Part shown: positions 14,349 to 20,743 of the stretch, piece by piece
Position numbering within the stretch: the stretch's first letter is position 1
Layout: the number at the start of each line of letters is the position of its first letter
Source of the DNA: a virus
Strand: one strand, 5' to 3'
Virus record (IMG/VR): IMGVR_UViG_3300042894_008376
Coordinates: 1 to 22,606 of that record
Length of the DNA: 22,606 nucleotides
Program-made: the position numbers and the translations under genes
The notes under the pieces: model-generated
The model's input: the letters and a program-made list of their open reading frames with translations, nothing else
The model's database searches: none
What the model was told of the DNA's origin: nothing

Positions 14349-14849
14349 TCACTCCATCAATTCAATTTCTTTGCCTATATCACTTATTAATATTTGTTTT
14401 CCATGATCAATCTCGTGCTGAAATACTATTGCCATTAAATTATTTTCTTCTCGATTAATATCATCAAGAACCAAAGATGGCGTCCCAGAAACTCGAAGCT
14501 GCTTGCCCTTTAACATAATTTTCTCAAATCTCTCAACTTCAAATCGCCTCATGCTCCCATCTTCATTCTTAATGGACAAGCAACCTTCGATTGACCTTCT
14601 TGTAGCACCCAATCCTGAGTATTCGCAATTAACGTAATATTCGTAGGATCTGCCCCTTTTTACAATGAACAGATTCCACGGAATGCCGATTTGTACAGCC
14701 GAAAGACCAATCCCAATATTTTCATCACAAATCTTTTCCATCTTATTGCAAAGACGAAAAATATTCATGAGATTATCAATAGGCATGTTTTCTGCCTTTG
14801 GAATCTGACTTTCAGCAACAATCTTCAGCGGTTCATTAATATTAATCAT
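14349..14849 (-). CDS. def: Peptide deformylase
   Basis: This 166-residue protein has all three deformylase motifs: GIGLSAVQIG (46-55, G-x-G-L-A-A-x-Q-I-G with Q53), EGCLSI (88-93, metal ligand C90) and QHEIDHG (144-150, ligands H145 and H149, catalytic E146). The enzyme removes the N-formyl group from new proteins at the ribosome exit. Length is typical, and the usual C-terminal helix is short, as in other phage deformylases. Phage copies are known in marine and other large phages. It is coupled by TAATG to the ribbon-helix-helix gene, itself coupled to bS21, which makes a translation-linked cluster. Confidence 0.95.
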   Translation of the reverse strand: MININEPLKIVAESQIPKAENMPIDNLMNIFRLCNKMEKICDENIGIGLSAVQIGIPWNLFIVKRGRSYEYYVNCEYSGLGATRRSIEGCLSIKNEDGSMRRFEVERFEKIMLKGKQLRVSGTPSLVLDDINREENNLMAIVFQHEIDHGKQILISDIGKEIELME

Positions 14850-15109
14850 TAGCTAGTCAATGCCTTTATAATAGCATCTATCCTCAAACCAAGCCACTGC
14901 TTCAGTGTATCAGGATTAGACCTGTAAGAAACGGGAATTTTCAATACAACAACATCGACATCTTCGTCAATTTCTGGTAAATTCTTTTCAACCAAATCCC
15001 TGATTAATTTAGAAACACTAATATTTCTTTTCTTTGCAACTAACTTCATTTTCTCCTGAATGTCTGGATCAACACTCAGGCTCATGATCGTACCCTTCTT
15101 AGCTGTCAT
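14849..15109 (-). CDS. Ribbon-helix-helix DNA-binding protein
   Basis: An 86-residue protein. Residues 7-45 follow the CopG/Arc pattern: a basic strand (TIMSLSVDP), helix one (DIQEKMKLVAKKR) and helix two after the N-I-S-V-S turn (KLIRDLVEKNL). Such proteins dimerise and insert the strand into the major groove to repress promoters. The C-terminal 40 residues are acidic then hydrophobic, possibly a second domain. It is linked by TAATG junctions to bS21 upstream and deformylase downstream, so it could regulate this operon. That is inference. No operator was identified. Confidence 0.85.
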   Translation of the reverse strand: MTAKKGTIMSLSVDPDIQEKMKLVAKKRNISVSKLIRDLVEKNLPEIDEDVDVVVLKIPVSYRSNPDTLKQWLGLRIDAIIKALTS

Positions 15110-15396
15110 TATTCACCTTTGGCTTTTGCCTTCTTGTTATCACTCTTTTTGGGCTTTCTTCGTTCAGGAAAATTTTCACGAAGTTTTTCCTTGAGACGAA
15201 CATTCTGAGCTTCACGATTTTTTCTTCGACGCAACTGACCGGGAGTTTCATAATACTCCCTTTCTTTATAATCATGTAAAATTCCAGCCTCTGCCACTTG
15301 CTTTTTAAAAGCTGTGAACATTTTCTTAAATGCTATTTCCCTCTCATACCAACTAGGATTTAAGGGCAAATCACGAAGTTCAACCTTACAAGCCAT
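15109..15396 (-). CDS. rpsU: Ribosomal protein bS21 homologue
   Basis: This 95-residue protein resembles bS21. EREIAFKKMFTAFKKQVAEAG (split at 18-38) matches the helix E-x-A-L-R-R-F-K-R-x-C-E-K-A-G of E. coli S21, and ILHDYKEREYYETPGQLRRRK matches V-L-x-E-x-R-R-R-E-F-Y-E-K-P-T-x-x-R-K-R. A Lys/Arg-rich tail of about 25 residues replaces the bacterial end. bS21 sits on the 30S platform near the anti-SD end of 16S rRNA and helps mRNA capture. Phage bS21 genes have been reported in large phages and proposed to redirect host ribosomes. SD is AAAGGA. It heads the TAATG-linked series bS21, ribbon-helix-helix, deformylase. Confidence 0.9.
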   Translation of the reverse strand: MACKVELRDLPLNPSWYEREIAFKKMFTAFKKQVAEAGILHDYKEREYYETPGQLRRRKNREAQNVRLKEKLRENFPERRKPKKSDNKKAKAKGE

Positions 15397-15407
15397 GCTA
15401 TTTTCCT

Positions 15408-16550
15408 TTAATCTTTAATTACCTTGATGAATCTTGTGCCTATCTTCTTTTTCTTCTGCGGCTGCACATATTCTTCATACGGTGTCATCTGGTACGATTC
15501 CGCCGTAGAAGGCCAATTGTCACGATTTAATTCTGGTAAAAATAAGTCCAACTTATTCATAATAGTTGAATATGTGTCCTTATTCCAAAAACCAGCATCG
15601 CCATTGTTTATGATAGTAGAAAATGAAAAAATATATTGCTTAGGCAATTGTGATCCGCCTAAATCATCAATTTCATGTTCTTTGGTCCCAGCATATCTCG
15701 ATCTTTCATCCAAAACCAAATAAGGACATCTGGCCAAAATAGCCAAACGAGAAATACTATTGAAAGTATCAAGAACACAACCCGTAGCACGCATGGCAGC
15801 AAGAGCCTTTATCACATCTGGCTCTCGCAAATAAATACACTTGTCTCCCAATTCCTCAGAAAGATCAAAAGACAAGAAATTCTGCCACAACACAGGCGTT
15901 ACTTTATTTTCAACCAAATAATCAACTAAACCAATGTAAAATTCACGCTTGGCTTTAATCTGATCACTAATCCCATTATGCCAAAATTTACCATAAATTG
16001 ATGGATGAATAAAAACCTTATAACCAGATTTTGTCATCAAAAGCTTATTGAAATCTCTGCCTATAATAGAAGCACTCGGCACAAATGGCAAAAATCTCTT
16101 TACATTGTTAAATTTTTCAAAAAAGAAATTGGTAAAACCATTCCTGTAATATTTTTGCATTTCAGAAACATCAATAACATCCCTGAAAAACTCATTGATG
16201 TTTCTAGTATAAGACAAACTTATATCAGACCTATTTTTCATTCCCTCGGAATTTTCATAAAACTTTTTCATAATCGAATCATCTGTCAAAGACCAATACT
16301 CATCAGCATATGGAAATAAACCTTGAAATCCGGGCCATGAAGCAACTATGAAGTATTTTGAGCCTCTATACTCTTCCCTGTATCGATGTAAAATATATGA
16401 TGAAAGAATAGTAAGGCTTCTTAAATCGCCAAAAAAAGGTAAAATACAAACATTCGTAAAGTCAGTTGGAATTCTCTTTTCTTCATAGCGATCTCTGTTA
16501 AAACCATTACGTTCTGCCGACCGTTTTAAAAAATCTGCAACAGAATTCAC
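15408..16550 (-). CDS. GT-B-like glycosyltransferase
   Basis: The GTG at 16550 is chosen: GGAGG lies five bases upstream and the codon overlaps the previous stop as GTGA. The ORF is open further up only to a TTG at 16562 inside the upstream gene. The 380-residue protein has an N-terminal Rossmann-like half (TNVCILPFFGDLRSL) and a C-terminal half with the GT-B pattern (KVFIHPSIYGKFW; TPVLWQNF; GCVLDTFNSISRLAILARCPYLVLDE), in which a conserved acidic position and a hydrophobic helix shape the nucleotide-sugar site. It is likely distantly related to ADP-heptose-type transferases. Donor and acceptor are unknown. It is adjacent to another GT-B-like gene, suggesting sequential sugars. Confidence 0.75.
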   Translation of the reverse strand: MNSVADFLKRSAERNGFNRDRYEEKRIPTDFTNVCILPFFGDLRSLTILSSYILHRYREEYRGSKYFIVASWPGFQGLFPYADEYWSLTDDSIMKKFYENSEGMKNRSDISLSYTRNINEFFRDVIDVSEMQKYYRNGFTNFFFEKFNNVKRFLPFVPSASIIGRDFNKLLMTKSGYKVFIHPSIYGKFWHNGISDQIKAKREFYIGLVDYLVENKVTPVLWQNFLSFDLSEELGDKCIYLREPDVIKALAAMRATGCVLDTFNSISRLAILARCPYLVLDERSRYAGTKEHEIDDLGGSQLPKQYIFSFSTIINNGDAGFWNKDTYSTIMNKLDLFLPELNRDNWPSTAESYQMTPYEEYVQPQKKKKIGTRFIKVIKD

Positions 16551-17719
16551 AATCGCCTCCAATTTTCTTGTTTTTTCAACATGTCGTTCACTATGCCTTC
16601 GTCTTCAATTAAACCCAAAACATCATCCCAATTATTTTGACACATTTCATCAATCGCTTCATCTAAAACTTTTAATGCTCTGTCCTGATTTTCCAACACA
16701 TTAAAATAATGAGCCAATATCAATTTTTTCTTATTACTATCAGTCGTCAACGCTATTCGCTTACCTTCCTGACCATTGCCAGCAATTTGATCAGGCGTCT
16801 CAAATAATATCCAAGGAATACCAATAATACTCGCCAATCTTGTCGAAGCAGTCCAAAACTGAACAGTAAATTTTAAATTAGAAATAATCGCAAGAGTTAA
16901 TTCTAAATCCCTTGATTCTGGCATCCTGCTAAAATCTACAATGTGATCCACAGGACAAGGCAATACACTTTGCTTTTCACCTAGCCAAATTGGATTATAT
17001 CCCTTTTTTTCCAAATTCTTGATAAGATTAATGTAAAACTCAGATGGTAAATTTCTTCCATAAGCTTTTCTTGATCTGGCGAAAATACCAACTGAATTTT
17101 CCTTAAGATACTTTCTCGCCCTCTCCTGCACTTTTTGACAAGGAAAAGGAATTTTTACAGCATTTTCCCTATGATTCGACACATCCGACAAAAAACCCTT
17201 TTTTACTTTCATTGAATGACAAATTGGACAACCTTTATCCACATCGGCAGAAGCCCACATTTTCTTGCACACTTCACATGTGTTGCCAACACAAAGATAA
17301 CCAAGACTGGCACCTTTGAAAAGCATACCATATTTATCTAAACTTTTTTCTATTCGACGAATATTAATCGAACTATTGATAAAGGCATTTGCATATTCTC
17401 GCAAACACATGGCACTCTCTTCTATCTCCCAAAATTCATCAACTAAGTGCCTGTACAAATACTCACGACCATACCAACCAACACAAATTACATATGCACT
17501 AGGATTGTTCGCAATCAACATTGGAATACAATACATCAAACCAATTGTTTCACAGCCAAATTCACTAAAACAAGTTATAATTAAAATACGATTAATGTTT
17601 TCTGGCTTTGGACGATTATTAAATTTATATTTACGAAAATTTATTTCATTATACAAAAATTCTCTTGGTAATAATTTACCATCGCCCTGATTACGACGAC
17701 ACGAAGTTAAAAGTCTCAT
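16547..17719 (-). CDS. GT-B-like glycosyltransferase with zinc-knuckle insertion
   Basis: This 390-residue protein has GT-B features: an N-domain (NINRILIITCFSEFGCET), a C-domain with VGIFARSRKAYGRNLP (about 210-225), YNPIWLGEKQ, and QFWTASTRLASIIGIPWILFE, which resemble GT9 transferases. Between the halves is an insertion with two CxxC pairs (C148/C151 and C164/C167), probably binding zinc, an unusual addition for this fold. The start overlaps the zinc-ribbon gene by ATGA and the end overlaps the next glycosyltransferase by GTGA. The three form one translation-coupled unit. The insertion may bind nucleic acid or a partner, so DNA-base glycosylation is worth considering. Confidence 0.75.
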   Translation of the reverse strand: MRLLTSCRRNQGDGKLLPREFLYNEINFRKYKFNNRPKPENINRILIITCFSEFGCETIGLMYCIPMLIANNPSAYVICVGWYGREYLYRHLVDEFWEIEESAMCLREYANAFINSSINIRRIEKSLDKYGMLFKGASLGYLCVGNTCEVCKKMWASADVDKGCPICHSMKVKKGFLSDVSNHRENAVKIPFPCQKVQERARKYLKENSVGIFARSRKAYGRNLPSEFYINLIKNLEKKGYNPIWLGEKQSVLPCPVDHIVDFSRMPESRDLELTLAIISNLKFTVQFWTASTRLASIIGIPWILFETPDQIAGNGQEGKRIALTTDSNKKKLILAHYFNVLENQDRALKVLDEAIDEMCQNNWDDVLGLIEDEGIVNDMLKKQENWRRL

Positions 17720-17913
17720 CCATCGGTTCTCTTTATTCTATCCATCTTTGCAGGTAGACCACATTTGGGGCATTTAAATTGTCTTTTAGACCCACATGTT
17801 GAACAATTGTTTTTTATTTCTGTTAAATCAGTTAAGTCAGATGTCAAACCCGTTGACAATCTGGCCCATCTACACTTGTGGCATCTAATCATAAAGTTTT
17901 TTGGTGTTTCCAT
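17716..17913 (-). CDS. Small zinc-ribbon protein
   Basis: A 65-residue basic protein with three CxxC pairs: C11/C14 (RCHKCRW), C37/C40 (NNCSTCGS) and C48/C51 (FKCPKCGL). Six cysteines could hold one zinc ribbon plus a partial one. The ATG at 17913 has no SD. It overlaps the start of the GT-B gene, suggesting the ribbon protein works with it. Nucleic-acid or protein binding is the likely role; an exact function cannot be given. Confidence 0.78.
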   Translation of the reverse strand: METPKNFMIRCHKCRWARLSTGLTSDLTDLTEIKNNCSTCGSKRQFKCPKCGLPAKMDRIKRTDG

Positions 17914-17925
17914 AAATTAAATTAG

Positions 17926-18357
17926 TCACTGATATACTAATTTATTTTCCTTCATCCATTCAACTACACAAATTTCTTTCCCATTAATAGTAATAAATGC
18001 ATCAATTATCCATTTTCCATCTTTCTTTTCTTTCAAAACAACTCTTGGTTTTGTGCCATCGTTAAACAATTCTATAAGTTTTTTCTTAGAATCAATCACA
18101 GCATTTATTGGAAATTCTGCCATAATACGCTGCGATGAACCATTATCAATCAGAGTTATATCATAACAGTTGGCATCGACAACTGTTATGGTTTTAACTG
18201 AATAAGATTTATCAATAGGCAAATTAATCTCTTTATCACCAGAAGGAATATATGTTGTTGGCGATTGAACCCTTAAAAAGAGAATTATTGCAATCATAAG
18301 CCAAAGACCCAAAACTATTAATTCAATTATCTTTGACTTGCCCACTTGTTCCCCCAT
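17926..18357 (-). CDS. Membrane-anchored SNase-like protein, probably degenerate
   Basis: After an N-terminal membrane segment (residues of about 10-29, IIELIVLGLWLMIAIILFL), the protein follows the order of a staphylococcal-nuclease-like domain: KTITVVDANCYDITLID in the place of V-x-D-G-D-T-x-x-V, SSQRIMAEFPIN in the place of the R-L-x-x-I-D-A-P-E segment, KKDGKWIIDAFI in the place of x-Y-G-R-W-x-A, and ICVVEWMKENKLVYQ at the end. The catalytic D-x-D-T and Arg/Glu residues are not visible, so nuclease activity is doubtful. Start is uncertain: ATG at 18357 (no SD) or GTG at 18345 with GGGGGA nearby. It overlaps the upstream gene by about 35 bases. SNase fold is a tentative call. Confidence 0.62.
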   Translation of the reverse strand: MGEQVGKSKIIELIVLGLWLMIAIILFLRVQSPTTYIPSGDKEINLPIDKSYSVKTITVVDANCYDITLIDNGSSQRIMAEFPINAVIDSKKKLIELFNDGTKPRVVLKEKKDGKWIIDAFITINGKEICVVEWMKENKLVYQ

Positions 18358-18877
18358 CAACGGCTAAGATCGCTTCTTTGAGAATCAACAAATCTTCTTG
18401 CCATAATCCATATTTACGAACATTCTTGGCAAAAACTTCAAGATTTAAAGGATCTATTTTCCATTTTACATTTCCTTCCTTGTCCTCTTTGGGAACCTTA
18501 CTGTACTGAATCCTGCCAAATTCATCCGTAAGCTTAATCTTTTTCCCATTCTCCTCGATAACTTCTGGTACATATTCCATGTCACAACGAGTCAACATAA
18601 GATCAATATACGCCTCCCTCTGATCAACCTTCAAAATAGTAGTCCACAATTCCATCGGAATAATTAAACAAAAATCGTATTTCTCCCTCTGCCATAACCT
18701 AGCAGTAGAACTAAATTTACTCAATTTTCCAAGATTAAGCTTATTCTTGACAAAAGGCTTGCTGTCATCAAAACAAACAGCAACACGACAATCATCAATC
18801 CTAGGAGAATGATGCTTTGACTTGACAAGATCTAGAATCTGAACGACCTCATCAGATGCTTTCCACGGATTAGACAT
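18323..18877 (-). CDS. Putative phage metallopeptidase relative lacking its zinc site
   Basis: This 184-residue protein follows the pattern of the phage putative metallopeptidase family, in which Y-D-F-V-I-E-I, then W and Q-R-E-A-L-x-D-H-E-L-C-H, then a final H-D-V-E-E-F-x-x-x-V-x-R-x-G-L-W are typical. Here YDFCLIIPMELW (67-78), QREAYIDLMLTRCD (86-99) and LNLEVFAKNVRKYGLW (near 148-163) fit, but the zinc ligands are replaced: the two His and the Glu of H-E-x-x-H become L93, M94 and R97, and the later His position is a Leu. Peptidase activity is therefore unlikely. AAGGGG, in the 3' arm of a perfect hairpin, serves as SD eight bases before the ATG. The family name is from memory of its pattern. 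Confidence 0.68.
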   Translation of the reverse strand: MSNPWKASDEVVQILDLVKSKHHSPRIDDCRVAVCFDDSKPFVKNKLNLGKLSKFSSTARLWQREKYDFCLIIPMELWTTILKVDQREAYIDLMLTRCDMEYVPEVIEENGKKIKLTDEFGRIQYSKVPKEDKEGNVKWKIDPLNLEVFAKNVRKYGLWQEDLLILKEAILAVDGGTSGQVKDN

Positions 18878-18884
18878 AAAAATA

Positions 18885-18913
18885 CCCCTTAGAACTTATA
18901 AAATTCTAAGGGG
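18885..18913 (-). terminator. Terminator-like hairpin that also holds an SD
   Basis: CCCCTTAGAA (minus strand, from 18913) and TTCTAAGGGG (ending at 18885) form a perfect 10-bp stem with a nine-base loop. On the minus strand it is followed by TATTTTT and then the ATG at 18877. It can end transcripts from the 19557-18934 gene; its 3' arm also contains AAGGGG, the only SD for the next gene. Either termination or SD masking, or both, may be its job. Confidence 0.8.
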
Positions 18914-18933
18914 CATATAACATTAAATCAAAA

Positions 18934-19557
18934 CTATTTTCTTCTACGACGAACACTTTCATCTGTGCGATTGCCATTCAACTTGTCGCTAAGATCATCA
19001 ATGTCCTTCTTCAAGTCGTCCATACTCTTGAGAATGGTGCTTTCTGAATCCTTCCTAGAACCTTTTTCCGCCTTAATAATACCAGCCTTGTTCAATTCTA
19101 CTTCTAGTTTATAAAGACGCTTCTTAAGGTCTTCTAGATCATTCAGATCCTTGCCACCAACACCCCAATTCTTGGTCACCTTGTCAGGAGTACCCAAGTC
19201 TTGATCCTTGCCAACAGTATTGTTGTAAACAGGATTAAAGGTGCTGCCAAGACGATTAGAAGCCTTCTTAATTGAAGCCTTATCTACTTCACGCTCTTCA
19301 TTAAGCGGCATGTGATAAGCAGAACGACCAGCGGCACTACGGGAAACATCTTTCCAATATTTAGCTTCACCTTCATTCAATGGACTGTCGATGTCGTACT
19401 CGCCAGTTTTCATCTGACCAAAAAAATCGGCACTTGCTTCTGGCTCAATTGGAGCAGGAGGCTTAGGAGCACCATCAAAAATACCCTTCGCTAAGGCTTT
19501 ATCCCAAATATCTGCATATTTGTTGATATCGTCCATCATGCTGCTCATACTGTTCAT
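18934..19557 (-). CDS. Hydrophilic protein, possible scaffold or virion protein
   Basis: A 207-residue protein starting MNSMSSMMDDINKYADIWDK with AAGGG seven bases upstream. It is highly polar, with an N-terminal helix, a Pro-rich linker (KPPAPIEPEASADFFG), a Gly/Asn-rich stretch, a predicted coiled coil at about 136-198 (DLNDLEDLKKRLYKLEVELN) and a basic end (ESVRRRRK). It has fewer A/T-ending codons than neighbouring genes by eye, consistent with strong expression. No family is recognised. Scaffold, head or portal-associated role is a guess from composition. It lies alone between a 135-base gap upstream and a terminator-like hairpin downstream, so it may have its own transcript. Confidence 0.72.
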   Translation of the reverse strand: MNSMSSMMDDINKYADIWDKALAKGIFDGAPKPPAPIEPEASADFFGQMKTGEYDIDSPLNEGEAKYWKDVSRSAAGRSAYHMPLNEEREVDKASIKKASNRLGSTFNPVYNNTVGKDQDLGTPDKVTKNWGVGGKDLNDLEDLKKRLYKLEVELNKAGIIKAEKGSRKDSESTILKSMDDLKKDIDDLSDKLNGNRTDESVRRRRK

Positions 19558-19674
19558 TTTTTTCCCTTTTTCAAAATTTCGTTGCTGTTAACTTAAAAAA
19601 AAGAGCTAAATTGAAAATCTCATATTTTAAAACAAGAAATTCACGAAAAATTTCCAAAAGACTCCTGATTTTAG

Positions 19675-19683
19675 TTATTTATG
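19675..19683 (-). promoter_or_regulatory. Candidate late-promoter-like element (CATAAATAA)
   Basis: CATAAATAA on the minus strand lies in the 135-base gap, about 118 bases before the ATG at 19557. No coding sequence was found in this gap, which is A/T-rich with a run of eight A. The core TAAATA matches other unit starts in the window. No -35 was found. Confidence 0.3.
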
Positions 19684-19692
19684 AATTACTTT

Positions 19693-20241
19693 TTAGTTTT
19701 TCTCAGAAATTTTAGGTTTTATCAATAGTTTATCAATTTCTTCACAGCTTTGAGCCATAATGCAAAATTGCTTGTGCCATCCTCTTTTACGTCCAGTGTA
19801 TTTAGTATGACCACTCATAAATCGACTAAATGCATAAGGAGTTTCCTTTAAATATTTATCTGAAGAAACAGCTTCTTCAAAATTATCCTTGCTTGGAACA
19901 TACTTGAGACTAGCACGCAACAAAATAGTAAACAAACTTCGATGCATACTAATTTTAGTCCACCATGGACTAGGCTTAATCCACATCATTTTTTTCATTT
20001 GAGTTGGACCAAATTCCGAACGAGGCTGCACATCAATCGCCTCTTCAATTTTACCAATAAATGCCGCCACAGCAGCACCTTTGCCCGTATTATGACAAAA
20101 AAAAATCAAACGCAAATTATAAAGAATATTGTGAAAAATTTCACGACAATAATACCAATGGTCTACCTTGTGCCTTTCACCAATTATTTTTTGAGTTCTA
20201 GCAAATCCACCAACCGTTGGCGCATATGGAGTGTCAAGCAA
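19693..20241 (-). CDS. Protein of unknown function, start uncertain
   Basis: The frame has no ATG near its natural start. The TTG at 20241 overlaps the upstream stop and gives about 182 residues beginning L-L-D-T-P-Y-A-P-T-V-G-G-F; a TTG at 20319 would intrude 86 bases into the upstream gene. The protein is basic, with aromatic-rich segments (HKVDHWYYCREIFHNILYN; MMWIKPSPWWTKI) and a KYTGRKRGWHKQFC end. Composition suggests nucleic-acid binding, but no domain was recognised. It may rely on coupling from the upstream gene since no SD is visible. The reading frame is conserved enough in length to be real. Confidence 0.6.
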   Translation of the reverse strand: MLDTPYAPTVGGFARTQKIIGERHKVDHWYYCREIFHNILYNLRLIFFCHNTGKGAAVAAFIGKIEEAIDVQPRSEFGPTQMKKMMWIKPSPWWTKISMHRSLFTILLRASLKYVPSKDNFEEAVSSDKYLKETPYAFSRFMSGHTKYTGRKRGWHKQFCIMAQSCEEIDKLLIKPKISEKN

Positions 20242-20743
20242 AATTAGCTGATTGAACTTCTGACTCTTGATTTTCACTGCCAATCTCCGATTCAACAATT
20301 TTAGACTTAATCGAAACAACCTGATTTGTTTTATCTAAAAAAGTGTCTAAATTTGCAATACTAATTATCGTCCAATGAACATCATTCTCAGGAACATATT
20401 TCTTTTCAGCATAATAAAAAATTTCCATTTTATATTTGTAAGTCTTAGCCTCAACTTCTTCTTTAGTCATACCATTAGACAAATCTTCAACAATTTCTTT
20501 GCAAATCCGAATGGCATCCGCCTCTGTTGCACAACCCAACTTCCTCATAACTTGAATCGCCGCCAAAACCTTATTGTCATATTGCGATAACAAATAAATA
20601 ATATCACGCTTCATCTGACCATCTATAAATTCTGCAATAGCACTATATCTCGCCATAATGTCGCCACGACTAGGACGACTGGTTCGACAATCTCTAAAAT
20701 ATTCAGAAAAATTATTTTCATCGATAATTAATTCATCAGTCAT
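20234..20743 (-). CDS. Protein of unknown function downstream of Pol III alpha
   Basis: A 169-residue protein from the ATG at 20743 (MTDELIIDENNFSEYF), which overlaps the Pol III alpha stop by eight bases and has GGA eight bases upstream; an earlier in-frame ATG at 20758 has no SD. It looks helical (KRDIIYLLSQYDNKVLAAI; ADAIRICKEIVEDLSNG), with an acidic disordered end (SEIGSENQESEVQ). No family is recognised. Coupling to polymerase suggests a replication or repair link, by position only. Confidence 0.75.
   Translation of the reverse strand: MTDELIIDENNFSEYFRDCRTSRPSRGDIMARYSAIAEFIDGQMKRDIIYLLSQYDNKVLAAIQVMRKLGCATEADAIRICKEIVEDLSNGMTKEEVEAKTYKYKMEIFYYAEKKYVPENDVHWTIISIANLDTFLDKTNQVVSIKSKIVESEIGSENQESEVQSANFA

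Noticed and set aside
15424-16319. Plus-strand ORFs opposite the first GT-B gene
   Set aside because: No SD or motif, and they conflict with a coupled minus-strand gene.
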